Made by a program: the position numbers and the translations under genes. Under the pieces are notes generated by a model. That model was not told the origin of the DNA. It saw only the letters and a program-made list of their open reading frames with translations, and did no database searches. Shown here in pieces: positions 18,479 through 27,670 of a stretch of 64,000 nt of DNA; within the stretch, counting starts at the first letter, position 1; each line of letters starts with the position of its first letter. Source of the DNA: Kocuria palustris (GTDB taxonomy: Bacteria; Actinomycetota; Actinomycetes; Actinomycetales; Micrococcaceae); assembly GCF_016907795.1 (NCBI RefSeq), contig NZ_JAFBCR010000001.1, forward strand, positions 372,001-436,000, written 5' to 3'.

Positions 18479-18697
18479 TATGCGCTGGGCCTCAGTACAG
18501 CGTCGACCCCAGTAGAGGTCGTTGAGCTGTGGGCTGTTCTGTTGTTGATTCGGCAGACATCTTGGCATAACTGGGGGCTCGGCCCCGAAACAGCGCGCGT
18601 CATCTTCCGGACTCCGCCCTGGCGCCATGTGCGCGCGGGCCTTTCGCCCAAGGCTCGCCGTGCTCGAAGCACTCCGAGCACGGTCTAGGAGGAGAGC

Positions 18698-20308
18698 TCA
18701 GAGTCTCTCGACATCCAGCTGCAGAGAGGCCTCCACCCTGGCCGCACGATCAGACGCCGCGGTGTCGGCGGGATGTCCCGGGGTGGAGACTTCAACGACG
18801 GCGTCCGGCTCGACCATGCGCAGCTTGCCCTCCGGCGCCTCGGGATCGACCGGCTCCAGCTCGATTCCGTAGACGGAGCCGAGCTCGCGGAGCAGAGTCA
18901 GCGCTTCCGCGCGGTGCTCCGGAGCGATGAACTCATTGAACTTCTCCAGCAGCCAGCCCTCGAAGACCGGTCGAGCCCGCCGCTCCTGATAGGTCTCCAT
19001 CAGATTGTGCTCCCGCAACCATCGCACACGCACGGCCTCTAGAGGAACATACTTCCGGTAGAAGGCCGGTGTGATGGTGTTCACCATCGAATTGGTCACA
19101 GAGCCGTAGTACACGTGGATGGGCTTGTGGAGCGTGTCGATCCTGCGAGCCGCGTGCGGCATCTGCTGAAAGGCCAAGGAGTCCTGCCGGAGAGCGCCCA
19201 CCGGCTGCCGGATCCCGGTCGAGCGGAGCCACGCAGCGTCCGCCACGAGGGCCTGGATGCTCACCGGCTGGAACCGGATATCCGCGATGGCGCCTTCGGG
19301 CACGATCTTGCCGCCTCGACCATCCTCGACCAGCACCTTGTCGAGCAATCGAGCATTGCGGACCCGACGAGAATCGGTGGTGCACTTGGTCACGTCGCCG
19401 ATCGCAAAATCCAGCTCAGAGGCCTTCACCATCTGCAGCAGCTGCGCGTATCCGTCGTTGACGGCCTCGTTGTCCGGGTCCAGGTACGTGATGTAGGGAG
19501 CTGACGCCAGCTCCAGGCCCTGATTGCGGGGTCGGGAAGCGCTCCCCGATCCGCCTTCCGGGTTGAAATGCGTGCGGATCTGGGGAAAGCGACGGTCCAG
19601 GTCCTGGACCACCTGCAGGGTGATGCCGTCGGTCGAGCCGTCATCGACCAGAAGGATCTCCATCCGATCGAAGATCGAGGAGCGCTGCAGCGATCGGAAG
19701 CACTTCTCCTCGAGGTGGCGACCGTTGTTGAAGACCGGGACGATGACCGTGAGCTCGGGTGCCGCGCGCTCCCAGGGGGCCGTCGCGGCAGAGCGAGCGG
19801 TCTCCGGCTGGACGTCGACCCCGAAGGGATCCGCTCCGTACGCGGAGCCCTCGATCCGTCCGGTCTCCAACCAGCGATCCGTGACCTCGGACGAAAGCCA
19901 CAGAGCGGTCCGATAGGGGTCGTCAGCCTGCGCGATCTGCTCATGGTCATCCTTGGAGATAACCTCTCCTGCCGCTTCCCAGCCGTTCTTGGCCACGAAG
20001 TCCACGTCCGCGTAGGCGAAGGCACTGACCTGAGCGCGCGCATAGTCGAAGTGGTACCGGTAGTCCTTCCGGACCGGCAGCACCACGGTGTGCTGGAGCT
20101 GACCGGCCGCACGAGCCGATCGCAGCTGCTCCGTGGACAGCACGTCCACCTCGATGGACTGCTGGTCAGCGATGCGCTCGATCTCGGGAGTCACCTCGTC
20201 GGCCACCATCAGCGCACGACCGTGCGTCGTGACCGTCGGCAGTCCGACGGTCTGCAGCAGCTCGGCCATCCGCTGATGCGATGTGTGGTCGTAGAACGCT
20301 CGGTGCAC
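18698..20308 (-). pseudogene. C-terminal half of interrupted CgeB/GT2 transferase (paralogue B)
   Basis: This 536-codon open stretch continues, in the same frame, the gene that stops at TGA 20341-20339. It corresponds to residues ~390-923 of paralogue A and carries the intact GT2 domain (TVIVPVFNNG, LVDDGSTDG, YLDPDNEA). The first usable start would be GTG 20308, ten codons after the stop, with no clear ribosome binding site. The homology with paralogue A runs unbroken across the stop (MHRAFYDHTSHQRM against RGAFRDHAAHEKM, with more aligned residues on either side), so this is best read as one gene with a nonsense mutation. Expression as a separate GT2 protein cannot be excluded. Confidence 0.78.
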
Positions 20309-20338
20309 GCCCTGCGAGTGCAGGCGATAGAGCTCGTC

Positions 20339-21472
20339 TCACTGCAGCTGCCCCAGTATGGCCTGCGTGTCGTACGCCGAATCAGCGATCAGGATGTTCG
20401 GGAAGAGGTTGTTCAGCGCCAGGTTGTAGTTGGAGATCACGGCCGCTCCCATGGCCTGCAGCTCCACAGCACGGTTCGCCAACATGGTGGTCGAGCCCAC
20501 GACCGAGTTCAGATTGATCTGAACATCCACCATGCGCTGGATGCGCATCAGATCAGCATGCGGGACACCAGGCCCCACGTGCTCCAGGTACTCCTGGGGG
20601 AAGTAGTGCCTCGGGTCGCCGAGAGTGGAATTCCGGTCGAGGATGAGCAGGTCCCGGCCAGCCTGAGCGACGCCATCGAAGATCTTGCGAGCGGCAGCCT
20701 TCCTCTCCGGGTACTTGTGATCCAGCCAGGGCCCGGCGAAGAGCACCTCCTGCCGACGATGCCGACGCGAGCCCACCGGGTTGTGCACCAGGGGATTGAC
20801 GCCGAACGTCAGGGCTCGGATCTGCTGCGCTCCAGGGCAGTCTCGCTGGTAGTCCGGGATGACCTCTTCGGCCGAGGTGAAGACGTAGTCGGCTTCCTGG
20901 GCCAGCGGAAGGAACCGGGCGTAGTTGGGCGGGTCCTCGTTCGAGTAGAAGGCCACAGGCACTCCGGCCCGGCGGAATGCCGGGATCACCTCCGAGCGGA
21001 CGAGGCCCTCGGCTCCGGTGCTGCCGAGCCATTCGTCGTCGTCCCCGCGCCAGGTCGAGGCGACGATCAGCAGCTCGGATTCCTGGGCGACCTCCCGGAA
21101 GTTGTCCTGTCGCAGATAGGTGACATGCGCCGAATCACGCAGCGAGTCGTAGAGGAACTCGTCCAAGAACATGGCGATGCGCACCGGGTGGGGGGCCAAG
21201 GACCTGGACCCCAGGTTCTGGGGCAGGTCAGCGGCCAGCTGCTGCAGCTCCTGGACTCGATCCGTGCGGAGCACGTCAGCCATCAGATCAGCCATGGCGT
21301 CCGGATCCGTGATCGGCCTCAGGCGGTCCCACTGCTCTTCGAGGACAGCGCGTGCGAAGAACGGAGAGAGATACCACCGACTGTTGTACTGGGCCTCTTT
21401 TTGAGTCTGCTGGAGCTCGTCGAGACGTCTGCCGATCGCTTCGCGACGCAGCCTCACCTGCTCCAGATTCAT
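20339..21472 (-). pseudogene. N-terminal half of interrupted CgeB/GT2 transferase (paralogue B)
   Basis: 377 codons ending at an in-frame TGA. It contains the whole CgeB-like GT1 domain (SNEDPPNYARF, TFGVNPLVHNPVGSRRHRRQEVLFAG, MRIQRMVDVQINLNSV, ANRAVELQAMGAAVISNY). ATG 21472 overlaps the stop of the small coiled-coil gene (ATGA), exactly as in paralogue A. Restoring the stop would give a 924-codon gene (18698-21472) against 923 in paralogue A. In the alignment the TGA falls opposite a glycine, so one base change (GGA to TGA) would explain it. A free-standing GT1 domain may still be made. Confidence 0.82.
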
Positions 21473-21726
21473 GCGCTGCCGCCCTGCAGGATCTTCTTGC
21501 GTGCGATCCAATACGCGCGCTGCGCCCTCTTGCGGGCAGTCCAATAGGCCCTCTGGGCGACGCCGCCGGGAGAATCCCGAAGGGTCTGAAGCTGTTGGAT
21601 CTGTACCTCGAGCCTCTGCAGCCTGCGGTCTCGCTGCGTCAGGTTGTCGAAGAAGACCAGCTCCTTGCGATAGCTTGCCGCGAGCTCCTTGGAGAGCCTT
21701 TCGATCTGCCGAGCCTGCTCGGCCAT
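21469..21726 (-). CDS. Small coiled-coil protein, partner of paralogue B (apparently 5'-frameshifted)
   Basis: 85 residues from ATG 21726 (AGGAG three bases upstream), homologous to the coiled-coil protein at 16738-17133. Its missing N-terminus is found in another frame: from ATG 21794 a 22-codon frame reads MTETDADDASSDARDVRAL and ends at TGA 21728-21726, overlapping this ATG. Removing two bases (CT) near 21737-21740 joins the frames to give ...VRALQELMAEQARQIERL, which aligns with LQATLIRQAHDIERL of partner A. A two-base insertion is therefore likely. The shorter product may still be translated by reinitiation at TGATG. Confidence 0.65.
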   Translation of the reverse strand: MAEQARQIERLSKELAASYRKELVFFDNLTQRDRRLQRLEVQIQQLQTLRDSPGGVAQRAYWTARKRAQRAYWIARKKILQGGSA

Positions 21727-22039
21727 CAGCTCCTGCAGAGCGCGCGGACATCACGGGCGTCACTCGACGCGTCGTCGGCGTCAGTCTCCGTCATCACGAG
21801 ATCGCCACTCCTCCCGCCGCAGCACAGCCAAGGGTCACGTGGGCCGCCGGCTCTCCCGAGTTCCAGTTCAGAGGATTCTGAAGGCCGAAGATCCTGTCCT
21901 CCAAACAGCCCACCAGATCATCCGTCCTGATAAGTCAGATCGGCGCACGAACATGCCACCGAAACGCCTGGCAACGCTCAGATGACATGCACCAGCACGA
22001 GACCGGCCAGCATTGTCGGCAGGCCCGGTCACTCCCACG

Positions 22040-23995
22040 TCAGATGCTCAGATGAGTGGTGTCCGAGCCGAAGAACACGACGTCGCCCGTGGAGATCACA
22101 TGCTGGTCCGTCACGTTCCAGGTGTGCCCGTGACCGCCGCGGAACTGCCGGAAGTTGAAGCGGTCGGTGGCATAGACGCGCCCTCCGCCGTCCACGACGT
22201 CCTGCAGGAATCCGGTGTCCTCGCCGGTCGTCCGGTCACGGAAGGGGTGAGCCAGGAAGACCTGTCGGGGCGCCATGAGGGTGGGCCCCAGCACGAAGTC
22301 CGTCCAGCGGTGCTCCCGCTCGCCGAAGCGCAGCAGCGTGGTGTCGTAGGACTGGACATAGAGGTAGCTGGCCTGCTTGCCCACCGCATCCGCTTGGGTC
22401 ACCCGCAGCATGGCCAGCTGATCGGACAGGTACTCGGGGCCGTACCAGTCGTCGTCGTCCATCTTGGCGATCACGTCCCCGGAGGAGGCCTCCACGCCGG
22501 CGTTGAGGCAGGTGCCCAGCGTCCACTCGCTCGGTGCCTGGACCACCACGACGTCCTGGATCCCCCGCTCCTGGGCCAGCTCCCGGACCCGGAGCGCGTC
22601 CGGATCGAAGCCATGGCACACCACCACGAGCTGCGGGTCGACTCCGCGCTGGGCGGCCACGGAATCCATGGCCTGGCCGAGGTTCTGCGGGCGGTTCGTG
22701 GACAGCAGCACCGACACGGACGGCGTCGACGGCAGCCAGGAGCCGCCGTCCTCGCGCGGCAGCGTCAGATCCAGCACGGAGGCCACCCGGTGCGTGTACG
22801 TGTGCTGGGCCCACACGCGGCGCTGAGCCTTGCGCACGGTGCGATCCCGCAGCTGCTTGGAGCGCACCAGCGCCCGGATGACATCGGCCGCCTGCTCGCG
22901 CGTGGCGACCACGGGCAGCTCCTCCTGCGGGAAGTACTCCCCCACGGCCGCCGAGGGGGTCGAGACCACGGCGGTGCCGCGCGAGAGGATCTCGAAGACG
23001 CGACGGGCGCACATGGACGGCGAGTCGACTACCGAGTTCACGTTGAGGAAGACCTTGTAGGACTGATAGGCCGTCAGCATCTGGGCGTAGTCCAGGGAGC
23101 CCGCCACGCGCCCGTCCAGCGGCGCGGGGAACTGATAGCGCTCGTCGTCGCCCAGGTAGCGGGAGAAGATCTCCAGGCCCATGCGCATCTTGGGCGAGAC
23201 GTCCATGGCCCCGCCCAGCAGCAGGTCCATCTGCTCGCGGCGCTGCGGGAACTTGTGCGCGAAGTACATGCCGCCGAAGGCGACTTCCCGGGAGTCGAAG
23301 CCCCGGTCTCGGCGCACCGGCGAGTGCACGGCCGGCTGCGCGGCGAAGGCCAGGACCCCCACCCGGTCGTGGCCCAGGTCGCGGCGGTAGTGCTCGATCC
23401 GGTTGGAGTCGCTGGTCAGGACGACGTCGAAGAGCCCTGCGCACTCCAGGAAGTCGTCGTAGTGGGGCGGGTCCTCCTTGTTCCAGAACACGGTGGGGAT
23501 CCCTCGGCGCCGGAACTCGGCGACCATCTCGCGGAAGGGCTCCTTGACGCCCGAGGCGCCGGTGAGCTGGTACTGCCACTCGTCCTGGTTGCCGTGCCAC
23601 GCGGATTCCACGAACAGCAGATCCGGCTGGTGCTGCTCGAGCTGCTCCCGCCATCCGGCCCGCGTCAGCGGCACCTGATTCCACTCGCAGTCGAACGCCC
23701 GGGAGGAGAAGTCGTCCAGGATCGTGGCCGCCGTGACATCGCCGAACGAGCGGTTCCACTGCTCCGGCCAAGGGCTCGGGGGGAAGCTGAGCCGGCCGTC
23801 GCGCAGGCGGATGGCCCCCGTGCTCCCACCCGGGAGACGACGGCGGCGCAGGCTCTTGCGGGCCTGCTGCACGCCGCCTCGGCGCAAATGCCACGCCAGG
23901 AGGCGCAGCTGCCGGACGGAATCCGCCAGCGAGGCGGCGGAGACTGATCTCTGGGGGGACTTGCTCACGGACAAGGCGGGGGTCCTCTCACTCAC
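22040..23995 (-). CDS. Bifunctional glycosyltransferase, CgeB-like GT1 plus GT2-like domain (paralogue C)
   Basis: 651 residues with the same domain order as paralogues A and B but more distant. A basic N-terminus (~1-60) precedes a CgeB-like domain (~110-390; WNKEDPPHYDDFL, FAAQPAVHSPV, FGGMYFAHKFPQRR, FLNVNSVVDSPSMCARRVFEILSRGTAVVSTP). A GT2-like domain from about 428 has SVSVLLSTNRPQNLGQA, acidic MDDDDWYGPEYL near 513 and GEDTGFLQD. GTG 23995 is chosen for GGAGG just upstream, which directly abuts a nine-C tract (24012-24004 on the minus strand). It follows the ABC exporter ATPase gene by 46 bases, suggesting one operon. Confidence 0.85.
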   Translation of the reverse strand: MSERTPALSVSKSPQRSVSAASLADSVRQLRLLAWHLRRGGVQQARKSLRRRRLPGGSTGAIRLRDGRLSFPPSPWPEQWNRSFGDVTAATILDDFSSRAFDCEWNQVPLTRAGWREQLEQHQPDLLFVESAWHGNQDEWQYQLTGASGVKEPFREMVAEFRRRGIPTVFWNKEDPPHYDDFLECAGLFDVVLTSDSNRIEHYRRDLGHDRVGVLAFAAQPAVHSPVRRDRGFDSREVAFGGMYFAHKFPQRREQMDLLLGGAMDVSPKMRMGLEIFSRYLGDDERYQFPAPLDGRVAGSLDYAQMLTAYQSYKVFLNVNSVVDSPSMCARRVFEILSRGTAVVSTPSAAVGEYFPQEELPVVATREQAADVIRALVRSKQLRDRTVRKAQRRVWAQHTYTHRVASVLDLTLPREDGGSWLPSTPSVSVLLSTNRPQNLGQAMDSVAAQRGVDPQLVVVCHGFDPDALRVRELAQERGIQDVVVVQAPSEWTLGTCLNAGVEASSGDVIAKMDDDDWYGPEYLSDQLAMLRVTQADAVGKQASYLYVQSYDTTLLRFGEREHRWTDFVLGPTLMAPRQVFLAHPFRDRTTGEDTGFLQDVVDGGGRVYATDRFNFRQFRGGHGHTWNVTDQHVISTGDVVFFGSDTTHLSI

Positions 23996-24003
23996 ATGCC
24001 TCC

Positions 24004-24012
24004 GGGGGGGGG
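24004..24012. repeat. Homopolymer of 9 G (C on the coding strand) abutting a ribosome binding site
   Basis: Nine consecutive G on the plus strand, read as C9 immediately 5' of the GGAGG that serves GTG 23995. Length changes here would not shift the coding frame but would change leader structure next to the Shine-Dalgarno sequence. Confidence 0.85.
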
Positions 24013-24041
24013 CGGGGCACGACCGGGCGGGGCAGGCAGTA

Positions 24042-24947
24042 TCAGGTGGAGCGCACCAGCTGCAGGGGTGCCAGCTGCTCCTTGGCGTCATCACGGAACT
24101 TCTGGGCGCTGTTCAGATTCCCGCCCGCCAGCTTCTTCATGTAGCTCTCATAGTCCTCGAGGACCTCCGGGACGGGGCCGTCGGCGATGACCTCTCCGGC
24201 GTCGATCCAGACTAGGCGAGTGCACAGGTTGCGGATCTCCGCCATGGAGTGCGAGACGAACAGCACGCAGCCGGCGTTGTCGCGGATCTCAGTCATGCGG
24301 GCCTTGCCGCGGGCCTGGAACTGTGCGTCGCCGGTGCCCAGGGCCTCATCCAGGATGAGCACCTCGGGGTTGGTGGCCGTGGCCACCGCGAAGCGCAGGC
24401 GCGCGGCCATGCCCGAGGAGTAGGCCTTCATGGGCCAGTGAAGGGCCTTGCCGAGCGCTGCGACATCCACGAGCTCGTCCATGACGTCGTCCACCTGCTG
24501 CGGGGTCATCCCCTGGGCCAAGCAGCCAAGGCGGATGTTGCGCTCCCCAGACAGTGCAGGCACCAGGGACACGCTCACGCCGAGCTTCGACGGACGGTCG
24601 ATGGCCCACACGCGTCCGGAGGTGGGGTTCATCTGCCCGGCCACGATGTTCATCAGAGTGGACTTGCCGGAGCCGTTGCGGCCCACAAAGCCCACGAACT
24701 CCCCCTGATCCACGAGCAGGTTCACGTTCGTCAGCGCCTGGTTGTCGACCTGCGGGGGTCGGCCCAGCGCGCGCCTGGCAAGGCGCGTGGGCAGCGGGAG
24801 CTTCTGCTCGTCCTCGCCGCCGGTGCTGGTCACCCGGTAGACCATGGTGACGTCGTCGACCACGACGGCGGGATCGCGCACGACCCCGCCCCGTGCCGAG
24901 GCACCCGCGGGCACCTCGACGGCCGCCTCATCGCTTCTCATCGGCAT
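24042..24947 (-). CDS. ABC transporter ATP-binding protein for polysaccharide export (TagH/Wzt-like)
   Basis: 301 residues. Energises export of a lipid-linked glycan with the permease encoded just upstream. Walker A is GRNGSGKST, the signature YSSGMAARLRFAVA and Walker B VLILDEAL are present, and the H-loop reads VLFVSHSM. The N-terminal 30 residues before VDDVTMVYRV are typical of the TagH/RfbE group; no long C-terminal carbohydrate-binding extension is present. ATG 24947 overlaps the permease stop by 20 bases; ATG 24941 is an alternative. Confidence 0.9.
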   Translation of the reverse strand: MPMRSDEAAVEVPAGASARGGVVRDPAVVVDDVTMVYRVTSTGGEDEQKLPLPTRLARRALGRPPQVDNQALTNVNLLVDQGEFVGFVGRNGSGKSTLMNIVAGQMNPTSGRVWAIDRPSKLGVSVSLVPALSGERNIRLGCLAQGMTPQQVDDVMDELVDVAALGKALHWPMKAYSSGMAARLRFAVATATNPEVLILDEALGTGDAQFQARGKARMTEIRDNAGCVLFVSHSMAEIRNLCTRLVWIDAGEVIADGPVPEVLEDYESYMKKLAGGNLNSAQKFRDDAKEQLAPLQLVRST

Positions 24948-25833
24948 AGCTCTCCTCGTTCCACCAGAACACCAGCAGGCCGACCACCAGGGCGAGTACT
25001 GCCCACCCGATCAGGATGAGCCACGAATTCAACGACGGCGCGGTCTCGTAGAGGACGGCATCGCGGGTCATGTCCAGCACCTGGTACAGCGGGTTGAGAT
25101 GGAACAGCGCCAGGATCCGCGGATCGTCCGTGAACCGCGACGGGTCGTAGAACAGACCTGAGGCGTAGAGCCACAGGCGCGTGCCCAGCGAGATCAGGTT
25201 CGCCACGTCCGGGATGCGGTGCACGAGCGGAGCGAAGAGCATGCCCGCACCCCAGTTGAACGCCGTCTGCAGCGCGAAAATGGGGATCACCAGCAGCCAC
25301 AGCGGCGTGATCGCCTCCGACGGCGGGGCCAGCATGATGAACAGGAACATGGCCACGAGCACGTACAGCTGGCTCAGGGCCTCGCGGACCACCACGCCCA
25401 GCGGCAGCGCCGCCCGTGGGAACGAGAAGCCGCGGATGAGGTTCTTGCCCCCGGAGATGCTCTTGGCGCCAGCGGTGAAGGACCGCGCCGTGTAGAGGAA
25501 CATCATCAGGCCGATGATCAGGTAGCCCAGGAAGTTCTCGATCCCGCGACTGGTGCCCAGCAGCAGTCCGAAGATCAGGTAGAAGGTGAACCCCAGCAGC
25601 ATCGGATTGAGGATCAGCCAGATCTTGCCCAGGAACGTGTGCTCCTGGCTCACCGACAGCCTCACCCGGGCGTCGTAGAGCACGAAGTGCCGGGCTCCCC
25701 ACAGCTCGCGCAGGTACTTGCCCAGCGGAGGCCGCACGCCGACGGCTTCCAGGCCGGAGGGGTCGTAGTGCACGCGCCGAGGCCGCGGCTCTGCCGGCGA
25801 GTCCTCGAAGAGGTCGTCAGTCACCCCTCTCAT
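24928..25833 (-). CDS. ABC transporter permease for polysaccharide export (TagG/Wzm-like)
   Basis: 301 residues with a cytoplasmic N-terminus and six likely membrane segments, including WLILNPMLLGFTFYLIFGLLL, GYLIIGLMMFLYTARSF, LYVLVAMFLFIMLA, WLLVIPIFALQTAFNWGAGML and SWLILIGWAVLALVVGLLVFWW. This is the ABC-2 type permease of wall teichoic acid and O-antigen exporters. ATG 25833 has GGAGG four bases upstream; the frame stays open further 5' but that part overlaps the glycosyltransferase gene and has no protein-like composition. It would move the finished lipid-linked polymer across the membrane. Confidence 0.9.
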   Translation of the reverse strand: MRGVTDDLFEDSPAEPRPRRVHYDPSGLEAVGVRPPLGKYLRELWGARHFVLYDARVRLSVSQEHTFLGKIWLILNPMLLGFTFYLIFGLLLGTSRGIENFLGYLIIGLMMFLYTARSFTAGAKSISGGKNLIRGFSFPRAALPLGVVVREALSQLYVLVAMFLFIMLAPPSEAITPLWLLVIPIFALQTAFNWGAGMLFAPLVHRIPDVANLISLGTRLWLYASGLFYDPSRFTDDPRILALFHLNPLYQVLDMTRDAVLYETAPSLNSWLILIGWAVLALVVGLLVFWWNEESYADEKR

Positions 25834-25852
25834 CCCGCCTCCTTCGTCCGTC

Positions 25853-27670
25853 TCATCTGGTATCCATGGCCGTGAGCTCGTCGTAGCGCGCCAGCGTGCT
25901 GGCGGCCACGGCCTCCCAGGTCCGCTCGTGCAGCACGGCCTCGCGACCGGCCCGACCGAGTCTAGATCCCGTACCCGGTTCGGCCCACAGACGCCGCACC
26001 GCGTCGGCCAGGGATTCCGGGTCCTCCGGAGGCACCAGCAGGCCGGTGACGCCGTCGTCCACGAGCTCGGCCAGCGCTGGCAGGTCCGAGGCGATGACCG
26101 GCACCGCACAGGCCGAGGCCTCCGCGAGCTTCAGCGGCGTGACCGAGCGGGTGACCTCGCGATCCCGGCGCGGCACCACGAAGACGTCGAGCGCGCGCTG
26201 CCACTGCAGGGCCGCTGCACGATCCACGCGACCAGGGAAGACCACCCGGTGCGCCACGCCCAGCTCGCGAGCCAGGGCCTCCAAGCCGGGACGGGCGGCG
26301 CCGTCGCCGACGATCACCGCGGTGATCTGCTCGGGCAGCAGCGCCACCGCGCGGACCAGGTCGTCCAGGCCCTCGTAGTCCACGATCGAGGAGACCGTGC
26401 CGACCAGGTACTGGCCCTCCGGGATCCCCAGGGCCTCCAGGCCCAGCTGCGCCCGGACCTTCTCCACCGGCTGCGGCTCGGCGGCATGGTCAGCACCCAC
26501 GGCGTTGGGGCACAGGCGCACGCGGGAGGCCGGCACGCGACCCTCGGTGACCTCCTCGACTCGCTGGGACATGGCCGCGCCCAGGGTCGCGACGTCGTCG
26601 GCGGCCACCATGGCCTCGGCCTCGCGCTGCTGGAAGCAGGTGTAGCGCTCGGAGACCCGCGAGACCGGCGGACGGCGCGAGGCCCAGGTGTCCGCGAGCT
26701 GGCCGCGGACCTCGTAGACCCAGGGGATGCCCAGGGTCTCGGCGACCTCCCGGACCACCATGGCGTTCACGTAGTGCGTGGTGGTGTGCAGCACCGCCGG
26801 GCGCACCTCCAGGCACAGGGCGAGCAGCTGCTCGGCCTGCAGCTGCAGGCGCCCGGAGGCCGTGCGCGGCAGGCTCGCCGGGCTGATGCGGTGGTAGTGC
26901 ACGCCGTCGATGACCTCGAGGTCGCGCGCCCCGAGCCGGCCCACCTGGGCCGGATAGCCCGGCCGGGTCTGTGCGTGGACCTGCCAGCCCGCAGCCGCCT
27001 GGGCGCTGAGCAGGGCGTGGGAGCGCACCGCGTACCCGCTGGCGGTGTGCGGCAGGGAGTTGGTGAGCACGTGCACGACCGTGCGCGGCTGGGGCCGATA
27101 CGGCTCCGACGGCCCGCGCAGGCTCGGCGACCTCCCGTGCAGCTGAGCGCGCTCGTCGGCCAGGCGCAGCAGCTGCTCGTGCTCCCCGCGCGTGGCGGTG
27201 CCGAGCAGCCAATCGCGCTGCAGCGGGACCAGTGCCTGGCCCAGAGCCCCGAGCTGGGTGTCCCGTCTGGCCAGGGTCCCCGCCATCCCGGTGGGAGCGT
27301 CCGGTCCCGAGATCGCCGCGGTGAGGCGGAAGGCGTCGTCGGGGCGGTCCGAGGCGATGGCGATCTCGGCCAGCCTGCGCAGGACCGCCGGGGAGACCGG
27401 GTCCTGCAGCTGCGCGCTGTCGAAGCCCTGCCCGAGCGCCTCCTGCTCCCCCACCAGGCTCAGCCCCAGCGCGCCGACGGACGGCAGCCTCGAGCCCAGG
27501 CTGACCAGCGCTCGTCCCGCCCGGGCGCTCACGGCGCTCGGCAGGCGTCGGGAGACCTGCAGGGCGAAGACCGCGGGGTCCCCACCGAGGTGCTCCCACG
27601 CCGTGCGCGCCAGCAGGCTCACATGGCGCAGGCGCGGATCCAGGCGCTGCGTGCGCTCTCGTCTGCTCAT
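25853..27670 (-). CDS. Family 4 glycosyltransferase with helical N-terminal extension
   Basis: 605 residues. The N-terminal ~220 residues are helical and Ala/Leu/Arg-rich, without a known domain. A GT-B fold follows: VVHVLTNSLPHTASGYAVRSHALL, then SRVRLCPNAVGADH, LVGTVSSIVDYEGLDDLVRAVALL, AVIVGDGAARPGLEALA, and the C-terminal nucleotide-sugar site VTPLKLAEASACAVPVIASDLPALAELVDDGVTGLLV. ATG 27670 overlaps the preceding stop (ATGA). It would add sugars to the lipid-linked precursor at the inner membrane face. The permease gene starts 19 bases downstream. Confidence 0.88.
   Translation of the reverse strand: MSRRERTQRLDPRLRHVSLLARTAWEHLGGDPAVFALQVSRRLPSAVSARAGRALVSLGSRLPSVGALGLSLVGEQEALGQGFDSAQLQDPVSPAVLRRLAEIAIASDRPDDAFRLTAAISGPDAPTGMAGTLARRDTQLGALGQALVPLQRDWLLGTATRGEHEQLLRLADERAQLHGRSPSLRGPSEPYRPQPRTVVHVLTNSLPHTASGYAVRSHALLSAQAAAGWQVHAQTRPGYPAQVGRLGARDLEVIDGVHYHRISPASLPRTASGRLQLQAEQLLALCLEVRPAVLHTTTHYVNAMVVREVAETLGIPWVYEVRGQLADTWASRRPPVSRVSERYTCFQQREAEAMVAADDVATLGAAMSQRVEEVTEGRVPASRVRLCPNAVGADHAAEPQPVEKVRAQLGLEALGIPEGQYLVGTVSSIVDYEGLDDLVRAVALLPEQITAVIVGDGAARPGLEALARELGVAHRVVFPGRVDRAAALQWQRALDVFVVPRRDREVTRSVTPLKLAEASACAVPVIASDLPALAELVDDGVTGLLVPPEDPESLADAVRRLWAEPGTGSRLGRAGREAVLHERTWEAVAASTLARYDELTAMDTR

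Noticed and set aside
17275-18525. Long plus-strand open frame (416 codons) opposite wecC, and its counterpart at 198-1052
   Set aside because: Arg/His/Leu-rich shadow of the high-GC wecC gene on the other strand; the real frame shows clear enzyme motifs.
20308-20308. GTG 20308 as a native start of a separate GT2 gene
   Set aside because: No ribosome binding site is visible and homology to paralogue A continues upstream across the stop, so an interrupted gene is the simpler reading.
20339-20341. TGA as a selenocysteine codon in transferase paralogue B
   Set aside because: The aligned residue in paralogue A is glycine, not cysteine, and no selenocysteine machinery or stem-loop context is evident.
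19568-21547. 659-codon plus-strand open frame
   Set aside because: Antisense shadow of transferase paralogue B; no protein-like motifs and a biased composition.
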